In this document: positions 39,115-47,919 of the stretch, one piece after another | How the letters are laid out: each line of letters starts with the position of its first letter | Numbering within the stretch: position 1 is the stretch's first letter | From: a candidate division WOR-3 bacterium | GTDB lineage: Bacteria > SDB-A | Assembly: GCA_016926475.1 (NCBI GenBank) | Contig: JAFGON010000073.1 | Location: 19,909 to 83,908 of the forward strand | Direction of reading: 5' to 3' | DNA length: 64,000 nucleotides | The notes under the pieces: generated by a model | Told to the model about the DNA's origin: nothing | The model's database searches: none | The model's input: the letters and a program-made list of their open reading frames with translations, nothing else | Translations under genes and position numbers: made by a program

Positions 39115-40168
39115 CGCTTATTTCAAAATAAGAGCTGACTTTATCTTCGGTTATAACTTCTCTGTCTGCCGATGCCAGAACAACCTGCGGATAAGAAGAT
39201 ATTTTTTCTTCCAGTTTAGTCACTGTATTTTTGTCGAGTTCAATAAAAGCCTCATCAATCATTATTACGGGGTATTCCCCCGCAAAAAATTTAAATATGT
39301 CGACTTCAGCTAATCTGAATAAAAACGACAAAAGCCTCTGTTGTCCTCTTGAAGAAAACTTCGACGCGTCTAGTCCGTTGAGAAAAAACACGAAATCGTC
39401 TCTGTGAGGTCCCTGTGTTGTGGTTATCAAATTCAGGTCTTTGTTTAAGTTCAATGCCAATTTTTCCGAAATTTCACCGTTTTTTATAGACGGATAATAC
39501 TTCAAATCAACACTTTCAAAAGAAAACTTCATCTGTTCGAGAAGTTTCAATATATTCTCTTTCAGGCTTTCAATGATTTTGCCTCTTTCGCTGATTATGT
39601 ATTCTCCGTACAAAGCGAGCATCTTGTCCCATGAAGTTATTTCAGCTTCCTGGCTTTCCTTGTTCCTGATTCTTTCAAGAAGAGCGTTTCTCTGCCTTAG
39701 GGTCTTGTTGTACCATCTTAAGGATTTGAGGTACTCGCCGTCGACAGAAGACAGCAGTATGTCAAGTGCTCTTCTCCTCTGTGCCGAACCTTGGGATACA
39801 ACGTCAGCATCTTCAGGGGAGAACGGAATCACTGCGAGTTCTCCTATCAAATCAGATTTTTTGTCCAGCTGAGTCCCATTTTTCTTGAACTCCTTTTTTC
39901 TACCTGAATATTTGACGCTGAGAGATATCTCCTCGCCTTTTTTTTCAAAAACAACCGAAATTGAAAAACCCGTTGAAGAAAACCTCACGAGATCGTCTTC
40001 AAAAGCGTTTCGAAAGGATTTTCCATAAGAAATGCAATGTAGTGATTCGAGCAAGTTGGTCTTTCCACTGCCGTTGTCACCGTAAAAAAAATTGATCCCT
40101 CTTTCCAAATCTAAATCAGCGTTTTCGAAATTTCTGAAATTTTTCAGATGGAGCCGCTTTATAAGCAA
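39080..40168 (-). CDS. recF: DNA replication and repair protein RecF
   Basis: 362-residue SMC-like ATPase that helps load RecA at gaps. Walker A is GDNGSGKTNLLES near the N-terminus; the ABC signature region is SSRGQQRLLSFLFRLAE; the D-box/Walker B is VIMIDEAFIELD. The N-terminus LIKRLHLKNFRNF is a RecF hallmark and forces the start to TTG at 40168, seven nucleotides after AGAGGA and just after the upstream stop. Confidence 0.94.
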   Translation of the reverse strand: MLIKRLHLKNFRNFENADLDLERGINFFYGDNGSGKTNLLESLHCISYGKSFRNAFEDDLVRFSSTGFSISVVFEKKGEEISLSVKYSGRKKEFKKNGTQLDKKSDLIGELAVIPFSPEDADVVSQGSAQRRRALDILLSSVDGEYLKSLRWYNKTLRQRNALLERIRNKESQEAEITSWDKMLALYGEYIISERGKIIESLKENILKLLEQMKFSFESVDLKYYPSIKNGEISEKLALNLNKDLNLITTTQGPHRDDFVFFLNGLDASKFSSRGQQRLLSFLFRLAEVDIFKFFAGEYPVIMIDEAFIELDKNTVTKLEEKISSYPQVVLASADREVITEDKVSSYFEISDGNAKKIVKNR

Positions 40169-40171
40169 ATA

Positions 40172-40558
40172 TCATTCCTCTTGGAGGAGATAGACAGGAA
40201 CGAATATTTCAATACTGTCGATATCTGATTTCGGAAAATTCCAATCAGCCACGGCCAACCTTATCATTGACTGTAGAGAAGAGTCTGTTATCGTGCAATC
40301 TTCAAGGTTTACGGATTGAACTTTTCCATCTTTCATCACGTAAAAATGCAGGGTGAAACTTCCGTTTAGATCAGAGTTGGAGTAAAGCCTGCTCTTGTAC
40401 AGTTTAGCAATTGTGTCTTTTTGCAAATCAAAATAGTATTCAAGTGATTCTGGAGCTCTGTTGCCTACAAGACCGCTCTCCCATCTTATTTCGGGAGTTT
40501 TGGGGCCACAAGAAAAAAACAAGGGAATCAATAAAAGTTGTATATAGACGTATTTCAA
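40172..40558 (-). CDS. Lipoprotein with AgmX/PglI-like (TonB-like) C-terminal domain
   Basis: 128 residues from a TTG at 40558, which has AAGGAGG upstream and lies just downstream of a good promoter; the ATG at 40606 coincides with the -35 box and is rejected. A lipoprotein signal ends at the lipobox FFSC (Cys near 17). The C-terminal half has GSFTLHFYVMKDGKVQSVNL and ADWNFPKSD, the pattern of the AgmX/PglI or TonB-like energy transduction C-terminal fold. Role unknown. First gene of the recF-gyrase run. Confidence 0.65.
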   Translation of the reverse strand: MKYVYIQLLLIPLFFSCGPKTPEIRWESGLVGNRAPESLEYYFDLQKDTIAKLYKSRLYSNSDLNGSFTLHFYVMKDGKVQSVNLEDCTITDSSLQSMIRLAVADWNFPKSDIDSIEIFVPVYLLQEE

Positions 40559-40577
40559 ACCACACCTCCTTGCGCTT

Positions 40578-40606
40578 ATTATATTATAACTGCTCTTAAA
40601 CATCAA
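40578..40606 (-). promoter_or_regulatory. Sigma70-type promoter for the lipoprotein-recF-dciA-gyrBA run
   Basis: On the minus strand, -35 TTGATG (40606-40601) and -10 TATAAT (40583-40578) are spaced by 17 nt. Transcription would start about 12 nt before the TTG start at 40558, giving a very short leader that carries AAGGAGG. Confidence 0.6.
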
Positions 40607-40732
40607 GGAAAACCGGACTGGTCAAAACGGTTAATGTCAAAAATTGTATTATAAACGGGTTTGGTCCACTTATCAAGAAAAAACCATGGTACGTTTTTTA
40701 CAAATCACCCCCCCGATTTTAAGAGTTTTCAC

Positions 40733-40761
40733 TTGAAAAATGTATGGTTAAGTTATAGAAT
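40733..40761 (+). promoter_or_regulatory. Sigma70-type promoter for the beta-propeller/SPOR gene
   Basis: -35 TTGAAA (40733-40738), 17-nt spacer, -10 TAGAAT (40756-40761). The ATG at 40781 follows with AAGGGG upstream. Divergent from the recF-gyrase promoter. Confidence 0.55.
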
Positions 40762-40780
40762 AAAGAAAAAAAGGGGTTAT

Positions 40781-42076
40781 ATGCATTTAATAACGCTAAT
40801 TCCAATATTTGTTTTATCGTGGGCTCCCGCGGGAAATTTTACTGGAGGTCAACTTTCACCCGCTGGTTTTCAGGTAGCTCTCCTCCAGAATGGTGAAATC
40901 GGGATTCTCGAAATTTCGACAGGTGCTTGGAAAACTCTGCCTGTTCCTGGTCCGGTTACACAGCCCTTGGCATGGTCCCGCGATTCAAAATTTATAGCTG
41001 TGGCAATCGAAACTGAGGGTGCATACGCTTTTGCGGTTTTGAATGTTGAGGATGGCAGTTCATTTACTTCGCAAAAATCTGGCATGATAAGATCAATCAG
41101 TTGGGACGCCACCGGAGAATATATAGCCGTAAGCTCACAAAACAATTCTGCTTCTGTTCCATGCACCACTTATGTATATCAATTCATACCAGTTGAAAAC
41201 AAATTTGCACCCATACTTATATTTCCGGCCAGAGACCCGTATTTTCTGTCAGACGGCAACATTGCCTGCCTTGCCGGCAACCATCTTCCGCCAGTTAGAG
41301 CCGGCAACAGGAAACCGTATTCATTTACCAAGGGGTATGTCTTCATCTTGACGTTAGAAGGCAATTTAACCGCTAAAATAGAGTTGTTTGACGACCCTTG
41401 CATTTGGCAACTAAACATAGAAGGAGAGTGTGTTTACTCTGCCGGCAACAAAATTTATTACGCTCAAATATCATCTTCGGGCAAGACATCCGAGATCCTC
41501 TTGTCTCTCCAAAACGCTCTGATAAGCAGCAATTTGATGTCTTCGTTGATGATAAACCTCGGAAACGGTTATGTTTATTCACTCTGGGAAATAGGTTCTA
41601 CGAAGATGCTCAGCGCGTATAACCCTTTCGACCCTTCGTATGAAAAAATAATCCTCACCGGTCTAAATTCAATTTCAACGGTATTTGAAAATCCCAACGT
41701 ATGCGTTCTATCGGGAGACGCAAAAAAGGGCATATACGACTACCAGGGTAATTTCATACTTTCGTTCTCGGGTGAACCGACATTTTCAGCCGAAAATATA
41801 GGGGACGATCTTTCAGAAAGTTACTCTTTGTCAATTCAATGCTCAGATTTACCCGACCTTTTCGCGACAATTGAGACTTTGGATAAAAGTACTATAAGCT
41901 TTTTGCCGACTGTTTCTACACCCGCGTACCAGATCAGAGTAACCAGGTTTATCTCAGCAGGGCAGAGCATGTACAAGATTCATCTTGGTTCGTTCAACGA
42001 TTCCGCCGAAGCTGAATCTCACGTACAAGAAATTCAGCAGTTGACGGGTAAAACAGTTGCAGTTGAAAACGAATAA
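40781..42076 (+). CDS. Secreted beta-propeller-like protein with C-terminal SPOR domain
   Basis: 431 residues. A signal peptide (residues ~1-18), then a repeated beta-rich region with WD40/YncE-like blades (LAWSRDSKFIAVAIETEG and ISWDATGEYIAVSSQNN are typical). The last ~50 residues (MYKIHLGSFNDSAEAESHV) form a SPOR domain, known to bind denuded peptidoglycan glycan at division sites. It therefore likely sits in the periplasm. The ATG at 40781 is chosen because the signal peptide begins there; the upstream in-frame extension is non-hydrophobic and precedes the promoter. Confidence 0.68.
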   Translation: MHLITLIPIFVLSWAPAGNFTGGQLSPAGFQVALLQNGEIGILEISTGAWKTLPVPGPVTQPLAWSRDSKFIAVAIETEGAYAFAVLNVEDGSSFTSQKSGMIRSISWDATGEYIAVSSQNNSASVPCTTYVYQFIPVENKFAPILIFPARDPYFLSDGNIACLAGNHLPPVRAGNRKPYSFTKGYVFILTLEGNLTAKIELFDDPCIWQLNIEGECVYSAGNKIYYAQISSSGKTSEILLSLQNALISSNLMSSLMINLGNGYVYSLWEIGSTKMLSAYNPFDPSYEKIILTGLNSISTVFENPNVCVLSGDAKKGIYDYQGNFILSFSGEPTFSAENIGDDLSESYSLSIQCSDLPDLFATIETLDKSTISFLPTVSTPAYQIRVTRFISAGQSMYKIHLGSFNDSAEAESHVQEIQQLTGKTVAVENE

Positions 42077-42121
42077 TACCGCATCAGAAATACAACGGGC
42101 AAAAAAAAGACGAGGTTTTAA

Positions 42122-42427
42122 TTGCCAAAAAAAGTTTTTTTTTCTCTTTTAGTTCCCGGTTTGGGTCAGATACTTTGCAAGCGTTACGCCTATGGAATTT
42201 TTCTTTTTCTCGCTTTGACCATTACACCTTTTGTCGCTTCTCTCACGGCTGGTTCTCCCGATAACTTATACCTATTCAGTTTTCTTAACCCATTTCTTCT
42301 GCTCTCTGACAGCCTGATAAAAAATGACTGGACATGGGGCTTTGCAGTTCTTATAATTACAATTTTTTCAGTTCTGTTTTTTTCAATATTTGAAACCATC
42401 AAGTGGTGTAAAAAAAACACCCGTTAG
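42122..42427 (+). CDS. Small membrane protein overlapping tRNA-Glu
   Basis: 101 residues from a TTG with GAGG six nucleotides upstream. The N-terminus PKKVFFSLLVPGLGQILCKR has the PGxGQ motif seen in small TM2/DUF5683-like membrane proteins, followed by two or three hydrophobic segments and a basic tail KWCKKNTR. Function unknown. The last three codons and the stop TAG lie inside tRNA-Glu on the same strand, so RNase P cleavage of a joint transcript would remove the stop codon. Confidence 0.6.
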   Translation: MPKKVFFSLLVPGLGQILCKRYAYGIFLFLALTITPFVASLTAGSPDNLYLFSFLNPFLLLSDSLIKNDWTWGFAVLIITIFSVLFFSIFETIKWCKKNTR

Positions 42428-42491
42428 TGTAACTGGTTAACACATCGGCCTTTCAAGCCGAAGAGTACGGGTTCAAGTCCCGTACGGGTGA
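42418..42491 (+). tRNA. tRNA-Glu (anticodon UUC)
   Basis: Full cloverleaf: acceptor stem CACCCGT/ACGGGTG (7 bp), D arm GTGT...ACAC, anticodon stem TCGGC/GCCGA with loop CTTTCAA (anticodon TTC), five-nt variable loop, T stem ACGGG/CCCGT with TTCAAGT, discriminator A. CCA is not encoded. Its first 10 nt are also the end of the preceding coding sequence. Confidence 0.95.
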
Positions 42492-42496
42492 AAAAA

Positions 42497-42524
42497 AGGG
42501 CGGATGAATTTTTGCATCCGCCCT
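42497..42524 (+). terminator. Strong hairpin after tRNA-Glu
   Basis: Perfect 10-bp stem AGGGCGGATG/CATCCGCCCT with an 8-nt loop, starting 5 nt after the tRNA and preceded by an A-run. No T-run follows, so it may act as a processing or weak termination signal. It ends 10 nt before the next ATG, which has no ribosome binding site. Confidence 0.55.
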
Positions 42525-42534
42525 ATTCGTAACT

Positions 42535-44106
42535 ATGAGAATATTTATATTTTTATTTCTGACAGCAAGCCAATATGTTCCTCAAGAAGGAAAGATCAAA
42601 GCCGTATGGCTTCCAGGAGATTTTTTACACGAAGTTCATGAATCTTCGGATTTTTTCAATACCTCCGAAAACCTAAACACAGTGATATTGCAAGTGGTGA
42701 AAAACGGAAAAGCTTATTATCCATCAACTGTTATACCCACTCATGAGAATATGGATTACGACCATCTCGACCTCGCTATCGCAGAATTTAAAGCCAGAGG
42801 ATTCAAGGTCTACCTCTGGATGAACACGCTTTTAGCTTATTCCGGTTACACTTTACCGGACGATCCAGGTCATGTCCTTGATTTACACCCTGAATGGTCT
42901 GTCCTCGACCTTGCAAACTTCAGGACCAACAACGCTTTAATCCCTCTGGACTCACTTCTTGAAGAGGGTTATGAAGGCATATATCTAGATCCGTCAAATC
43001 CTCAGGTGGTATCTTTTGCCGTCTCCATCGCAAGAGAGCTCGTATCCAACTACAACGCAGACGGAATAATATTCGATTTCGTAAGATATCCTTCCGAGGA
43101 TTTCCCCGCTAATTTTTTTGTAACATCCGCTGAAATGGATATCCAAGATTTGTTTGAATCTTCACCTCAAGAACCGAGTGTTCTATTAAACCAATGGCAA
43201 GCATACAGGTATGTATCTGGTAATTCATCAAGAATCGAGAATATCGACTCGATAATTTTCTCCCTTGTCAAAACCGTAAAGAATCTTAAACCGGACATGG
43301 TCACCGCCGCGACTTCATTTCCCGATGTCAACCAAACTTCTTTATCTTTAGGTCAAAATTGGCTTCACTGGAATACCGATTTCATATTTCTTTTCGTAGA
43401 CTCTTTTTCAAACGACACGGTTTTTCTTTTCGAAGGAAAAAACGTCGTACTCGTCTCAAAATCGTTTATTTCAGGTGCTGAAGAAAGAACTTCCGGAACA
43501 GTCCGCCTTCTTCCCGGTACACAATATTCTGAAGTGTCAGATCTCTCAAACATTTTGCAGGTAGATTTCATCACCTCTTCAACTTGTCATGAAAGCCCAG
43601 AATTCAACCTTCCGTTTCCAATTGAAATCGATGAAAATTGCCTCTCGGCATTTCGCAGGATAGACGAAAAATACTACTCAATTTTAGATTCACTCAACTC
43701 TGCCGAAATTAGTTTCAAAGAGAACCTTTTATTCACCGCTATTTTCAGAGAAGACGCCGACATTTTCCAGATAAAAGAAGCGTTTCGTTTTCTTCAAAAC
43801 GGAGCGAATCCTGAAGAAGTCTGTTACATGTTCAACTCAGGTCAATCACCCTTCTTAAACTGTCCCGACAATAAAGTGGTCTGCCTCAGCGATACAAATC
43901 CTCCTTTTTTCTTCCCTGGAGATGAAAAAAGCCACATCACACCCGACGGAAGAATCGGATTTTTCGCGCACTCGGTAGAACTATCCGATGAAACAAAATT
44001 TTTTTGGGAACTTGATAAAGAAGAGAAAAGAAAAGTTATTTTCTGGTCTCTGTTGCGTGAAATCGAAAACAACCGGGAATTTGACAATTCAACTCAACGG
44101 GAATAA
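42535..44106 (+). CDS. GHL10/DUF187-like glycosyl hydrolase-like protein
   Basis: 523 residues; signal peptide (residues ~1-17), then a TIM-barrel region typical of the GHL10 (YngK-like) family: IKAVWLPGDF at the start, GFKVYLWMNTLLAYSG, GIYLDPSNPQVVSFAV and ADGIIFDFVRYPSEDF. Members act on or bind cell wall or exopolysaccharide. The C-terminal third has no recognised domain. The ATG at 42535 lacks a Shine-Dalgarno site and follows a stable hairpin. The stop is 8 nt before the PASTA gene. Confidence 0.75.
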   Translation: MRIFIFLFLTASQYVPQEGKIKAVWLPGDFLHEVHESSDFFNTSENLNTVILQVVKNGKAYYPSTVIPTHENMDYDHLDLAIAEFKARGFKVYLWMNTLLAYSGYTLPDDPGHVLDLHPEWSVLDLANFRTNNALIPLDSLLEEGYEGIYLDPSNPQVVSFAVSIARELVSNYNADGIIFDFVRYPSEDFPANFFVTSAEMDIQDLFESSPQEPSVLLNQWQAYRYVSGNSSRIENIDSIIFSLVKTVKNLKPDMVTAATSFPDVNQTSLSLGQNWLHWNTDFIFLFVDSFSNDTVFLFEGKNVVLVSKSFISGAEERTSGTVRLLPGTQYSEVSDLSNILQVDFITSSTCHESPEFNLPFPIEIDENCLSAFRRIDEKYYSILDSLNSAEISFKENLLFTAIFREDADIFQIKEAFRFLQNGANPEEVCYMFNSGQSPFLNCPDNKVVCLSDTNPPFFFPGDEKSHITPDGRIGFFAHSVELSDETKFFWELDKEEKRKVIFWSLLREIENNREFDNSTQRE

Positions 44107-44114
44107 AATCAATC

Positions 44115-45170
44115 ATGCCCGTAAATAAAAGCGCAGTAGGTTCACAGACGATTTTTAATTTTATTTTATCAATCATCGCCGGATCGCTTGTATCTGCGTT
44201 AGTCATGTTCGTGGTTTCCAAAATTTCCTTGTTCTCTCTTTTTAAACTATCCGGAATCAACCCCTCCGACCTGAAAAAGTTTTTTATATTTCTGGCTTTG
44301 AGTTATTTTTTAATTTTTCTTCTTTCTCTTATCTGGTCTTTGATACTATCAAAATTCGCCGTAAAAATCACATACGGAAAATCAAAGAAAGACCGATTCC
44401 TGAAATTTTTCTTTCTGTCTTTTTTAACGGTTTTCTCGGTTACTTCCGGGCTTTCTTCAGGTTTTGTTTTTACCGATAACTTTATTGAACTTTCAGGTCT
44501 CAACCCTGAAAAAAAACAAATACCAGACCTTTACGGGTTGAATTTCGAATCCGCGTCAAGCCTTCTTTACGAAAACGGTCTTGACTCGATACCTCCCTCA
44601 AACATACACTTTACCTCTTTTAACGATCAAATTCCTGACAGTGTAATTATACGCCAGGACCCCCCGGCAGGAACTTATATATCCAATCCATCTCAAATTG
44701 AAATATGGATAAACATCCATTACGAAGAAACAGATGCTCCCCAAGATTCTTTCATAGTCGCTCCTCACCTTGTAGGCTTGCCCCTTGAAAGAGCTTTACA
44801 GATAATATCGTCAAAAAATCTTTCTTTCGAGGTTGAATCGGTTTTTTGCGATACTGTTCAAGAGGGTTGGATAATAGGCACTTTACCTGAAGGCGGATCA
44901 CAGATTGTCCCCGGAGAAATGGTTAATATTTACGTATCTCTTGGAATGGAAATCATAATCGTCCCCTCTGTCGTACAAATGACCTTCAACGAAGCCGAAT
45001 TGAAATTGAGAGAGTCAGATCTAACCATATACTTGGAGGGAGAAACCGCGGATCCGTCTCCCCCGAAAACAGTTCTGTCTCAAAATCCGGCGGCTGGAGA
45101 TACTTCAATAAAAGGCGATACCGTCAGAGTCTTCGTTTCATCGGGCATACCCGACACCATGCAGTTTTAA
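44115..45170 (+). CDS. Membrane-anchored protein with three PASTA domains
   Basis: 351 residues. The N-terminal ~130 residues contain three or four hydrophobic segments; three PASTA repeats follow (IPDLYGLNFESASSLLYENG, APHLVGLPLERALQII and VPSVVQMTFNEAELKLRES, each with a following QDPPAG or NPAAG-type turn). PASTA domains bind muropeptides or lipid II, so the domain faces outside the membrane. No kinase or transpeptidase domain is fused, which is unusual as PASTA is best known from PknB kinases and PBPs. Follows the GHL10-like gene closely. Confidence 0.78.
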   Translation: MPVNKSAVGSQTIFNFILSIIAGSLVSALVMFVVSKISLFSLFKLSGINPSDLKKFFIFLALSYFLIFLLSLIWSLILSKFAVKITYGKSKKDRFLKFFFLSFLTVFSVTSGLSSGFVFTDNFIELSGLNPEKKQIPDLYGLNFESASSLLYENGLDSIPPSNIHFTSFNDQIPDSVIIRQDPPAGTYISNPSQIEIWINIHYEETDAPQDSFIVAPHLVGLPLERALQIISSKNLSFEVESVFCDTVQEGWIIGTLPEGGSQIVPGEMVNIYVSLGMEIIIVPSVVQMTFNEAELKLRESDLTIYLEGETADPSPPKTVLSQNPAAGDTSIKGDTVRVFVSSGIPDTMQF

Positions 45171-45280
45171 TCGAGCGTTGCTGTCTTTTTTTGAGACATC
45201 TGAGAATAGGCCTCTCCGAATAACACTTTCTGACAAGTAAGTTTATCTTAAACTTCTCACTCATTCACCTCATAGGCCAC

Positions 45281-45309
45281 TTGACAAAATTAAATTTCCA
45301 AACAATTTT
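45281..45309 (+). promoter_or_regulatory. Possible promoter for the hsp20 cluster
   Basis: A perfect -35 TTGACA (45281-45286) with a weak -10 (AATTTT, 17-nt spacer) about 50 nt before the first hsp20 start. No CIRCE-type inverted repeat is seen. Confidence 0.3.
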
Positions 45310-45334
45310 ATTTTCGGAAAACAAAGGAGGCAAA

Positions 45335-45751
45335 ATGATATACAATTTTATTCCAGTCGATCCGTACGAAGACATAAAACGGCTGAGAACAGGTATCAAA
45401 GCCGCCCTTGAGGAATATTACGCGGGTTACCCTCCATGCGTGATATACGAAGAAAACGATAAAGCTTCCATCAGATTCTTTGCTCCCGGAATGAGTTCGA
45501 TGGAAATAACTGCCACCCCTGAATCTCTGACAGTTACCCTTGAAAGAAAAAAAGATGAAGTTTCACAAAAACTGAAGGAAGAAAGAGTTTTCGGCGTATT
45601 CAAGAGAACCGTCAATTTCCCTTTCAAGGTGGATACTGAAAAATACGACGCAGTTTACGGAAATGGAATTTTGACCGTGACCTTTGAGAGGGCAGAAGCC
45701 GATAAACCCAAAAAAATAAAAATAGGAGGATATGATGATAATAGACGATAA
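45335..45751 (+). CDS. Small heat shock protein, Hsp20 family (first of three)
   Basis: 138 residues with a divergent alpha-crystallin domain: SIRFFAPGMSSMEITATPES and YGNGILTVTFER (the end-strand motif). The N-terminal arm (YNFIPVDPYEDIKRL) is short. ATP-independent holdase. ATG at 45335 has AAAGGAGG upstream; the in-frame start at 45281 overlaps the -35 box. Its stop lies inside the next gene, so the three hsp20 genes are co-transcribed. Confidence 0.8.
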   Translation: MIYNFIPVDPYEDIKRLRTGIKAALEEYYAGYPPCVIYEENDKASIRFFAPGMSSMEITATPESLTVTLERKKDEVSQKLKEERVFGVFKRTVNFPFKVDTEKYDAVYGNGILTVTFERAEADKPKKIKIGGYDDNRR

Positions 45752-46106
45752 GCAGAAAAGCAAACCCACCAATACTAGAATCTGTAAACCAGCAACTGAC
45801 ATTGTTTCATGCGAAGATGGAATTAAGATATTCATTGATTTACCGGGTGCAGACGAAAACAGCACTGATATATCGGTCGAAAACAACATTCTAACAGTAA
45901 AAGCGGCTTACATTGATTCTTTTCCGCAGTCATTCAAAACGCTCCACAGGGAATTCGAAGAATGCGATTATCAAAGGGAGTTCACTCTTCCCAAAAATGT
46001 TTCAAGCGACAAAATCAGCGCTTCACTCAACGATGGCGTTTTGGAAATGTTCCTTCCTTTTTCAGAAGAAGTTAAGCCTAAAAAAATCGAAATAAAGAAA
46101 AAATAA
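45735..46106 (+). CDS. Small heat shock protein, Hsp20 family (second)
   Basis: 123 residues, alpha-crystallin domain with IKIFIDLPGADENSTDISVE and SLNDGVLEMFLPF. AGGAGG is five nucleotides before the ATG at 45735, favouring it over the adjacent ATG at 45732. Overlaps the first hsp20 by 17 nt. The core motif is intact; the N-terminal arm is reduced. Confidence 0.8.
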   Translation: MIIDDKQKSKPTNTRICKPATDIVSCEDGIKIFIDLPGADENSTDISVENNILTVKAAYIDSFPQSFKTLHREFEECDYQREFTLPKNVSSDKISASLNDGVLEMFLPFSEEVKPKKIEIKKK

Positions 46107-46118
46107 AAGGAGGTCACC

Positions 46119-46607
46119 ATGGCTCTTAAAAATTTGATTCCATGGCAGAGAGAAATTCAAAAGAACGAAAACGAAACCTCTCTGATTTCCTTTCAGAGAG
46201 AGATGAACAGGCTTTTCGACGATTTCTTTTCGGGATTCGAAAGCTTTCCTTCAATGAGGTCACAAGATTTTTTCCCGACCATCAACCTTAAAGAAGACAA
46301 TGCTAATTTCACTGTCACCGCGGAACTGCCTGGAATGGACGAGAAAGACATTGAAATAACTATCAGCGAAAACACCCTGCAAATCAGTGGGGAGAAAAAA
46401 GACGAAACACAGTCCGAAAAAGCAAACTATCATTACATCGAGAGGAAATCCGGCTATTTCAAAAGAGTGATCGGTCTTCCGGCTGATGTTCAGTCGGACA
46501 GAGCTGAAGCATTTTTCAAAAACGGAGTCTTAGAGATAAAACTGCCTAAATCGGAAAAACCTGAAAACATCAAAAAAATCGCGATTAAAAAAGGTGACAC
46601 TAAATAA
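46119..46607 (+). CDS. Small heat shock protein, Hsp20 family (third, canonical)
   Basis: 162 residues, the most canonical of the three: NLKEDNANFTVTAELPGMD, YHYIERKSGYFKRVIGLP, FFKNGVLEIKLPK and a C-terminal KKIAIKKG in place of the usual IxI anchor region. GGAGG precedes the ATG. Followed after 24 nt by a strong terminator. Confidence 0.88.
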   Translation: MALKNLIPWQREIQKNENETSLISFQREMNRLFDDFFSGFESFPSMRSQDFFPTINLKEDNANFTVTAELPGMDEKDIEITISENTLQISGEKKDETQSEKANYHYIERKSGYFKRVIGLPADVQSDRAEAFFKNGVLEIKLPKSEKPENIKKIAIKKGDTK

Positions 46608-46631
46608 CCCGGTTCGAGAAAGCCATATCCC

Positions 46632-46660
46632 ACCCTGCGAGATCGTCTCGCAGGGTTTAC
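46632..46660 (+). terminator. Rho-independent terminator after the hsp20 cluster
   Basis: Perfect 11-bp stem ACCCTGCGAGA/TCTCGCAGGGT with a 3-nt loop (TCG), followed by TTTAC and a T-rich stretch. Confidence 0.75.
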
Positions 46661-46691
46661 ATTTGTTAAAAATATCTGGTATCATCCAAAG

Positions 46692-47813
46692 GTGATTTTA
46701 ACTCTATTATTTTTTATCATAACCGGTTCAACCGTTCTTTTCGACATGTCTCATGGCCAGACCAATTATTCCTCTTACGACTTCATTGTCGATGAAAATG
46801 CTCCTATTCCGACTCCTTATCCTCCGGCAGGCCCCAATTCTTGGAATGGTCAGCTCTCTACATGGGCTTATGAACTCTACCTACAGGGACACCAGATAAG
46901 AATAAACGCTGATTATGTAACTTCTTCGACTTTTACAGGCGTGGACCTGTTCATAATTCCCGAACCCCAAGACACGTTCTTCGTCCATGAAATGGACGCG
47001 ATTGAAAATTTCGTATTAACCGGAGGAAGCGTTCTCATAATTGCAGACCACAACAGTTCCGACAGAAACGGCAACGGCTGGGATTCACCGAGCATATTCG
47101 ACGGCTACACTCAACCTCATATAACCACTCCGCCGGGAAACGACCCCGAGAGATTCATCAAACCGAGATTCGGCATGCATCTTCATGTCAAAGACGAAGA
47201 CAACAACAGCATCACAGGCTCATGGACCAATGTGTCGAATTCTCCTGATGATCCCATAATACACGGACCCCATGGAAGAGTGGACACATTTACATACCAC
47301 GTGGGAAACGTATTTTCTGTTTTCCCCGGAGTGAATCCATCTCTCGACTCACTCACTGGAAGAATATGGAAAAATGGTTCTCCCCAGGACACGACTTTGG
47401 TAATCGTCGTGACTTGCAGAGCTGGAGATGGAAAAGTAGGAGGCGTCGGCGATTCTTCTCCCTGCTGCGACGAAAGCGGACCTACGTCTCATCCAAACAA
47501 CTGGACAGAGCATGACAACAGAATACTTTTTCTCAACCTTTCTTGCTGGCTTCTTGAAAGCAACACTTTCGTCGAAGAACATCCTGCGCGAGACCATGCT
47601 TTGTATGTCCAAAACGGCGTCATTTTCAAGACATGGCTTTCAACTGAATTTTTGAATTTGCACGATATCACAGGTAGAATCGTCGCTGTCGTTCACCCTT
47701 CAAACACAGATCAAAACTTAACGATCTACCAGCTTCCCGCGAGCTTAAAACCTTCCGTATATTTCGCTTCTTCACCGGATATGGGAACTTACAAAATCAG
47801 TTTTTTACGGTAG
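46692..47813 (+). CDS. Secreted protein with GATase-like domain
   Basis: 373 residues from GTG at 46692. Signal peptide (residues ~1-16). The body resembles the GATase1/DUF4350-like fold: TVLFDMSHGQTNYSSYDFI, VDLFIIPEPQDTFFVHEMD and GGSVLIIADHNSSDR suggest a nucleotide or sugar-binding domain without an obvious catalytic Cys. The C-terminal ~70 residues (HDITGRIVAVVHPSNTD) have a type A sorting-tail look. Function unknown. Confidence 0.6.
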   Translation: MILTLLFFIITGSTVLFDMSHGQTNYSSYDFIVDENAPIPTPYPPAGPNSWNGQLSTWAYELYLQGHQIRINADYVTSSTFTGVDLFIIPEPQDTFFVHEMDAIENFVLTGGSVLIIADHNSSDRNGNGWDSPSIFDGYTQPHITTPPGNDPERFIKPRFGMHLHVKDEDNNSITGSWTNVSNSPDDPIIHGPHGRVDTFTYHVGNVFSVFPGVNPSLDSLTGRIWKNGSPQDTTLVIVVTCRAGDGKVGGVGDSSPCCDESGPTSHPNNWTEHDNRILFLNLSCWLLESNTFVEEHPARDHALYVQNGVIFKTWLSTEFLNLHDITGRIVAVVHPSNTDQNLTIYQLPASLKPSVYFASSPDMGTYKISFLR

Positions 47814-47919
47814 GTCATTACCCGAAAATTTTTTCGTTGAAAAAATACAAAATCAGTGCTAAATATAGATAAGAAAATGATATAATATATATTTATACAA
47901 AGGCAGAAAGGAGGCCATC

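Noticed and set aside
45171-45334. CIRCE heat-shock operator
   Set aside because: No TTAGCACTC/GAGTGCTAA pair found before the hsp20 genes.
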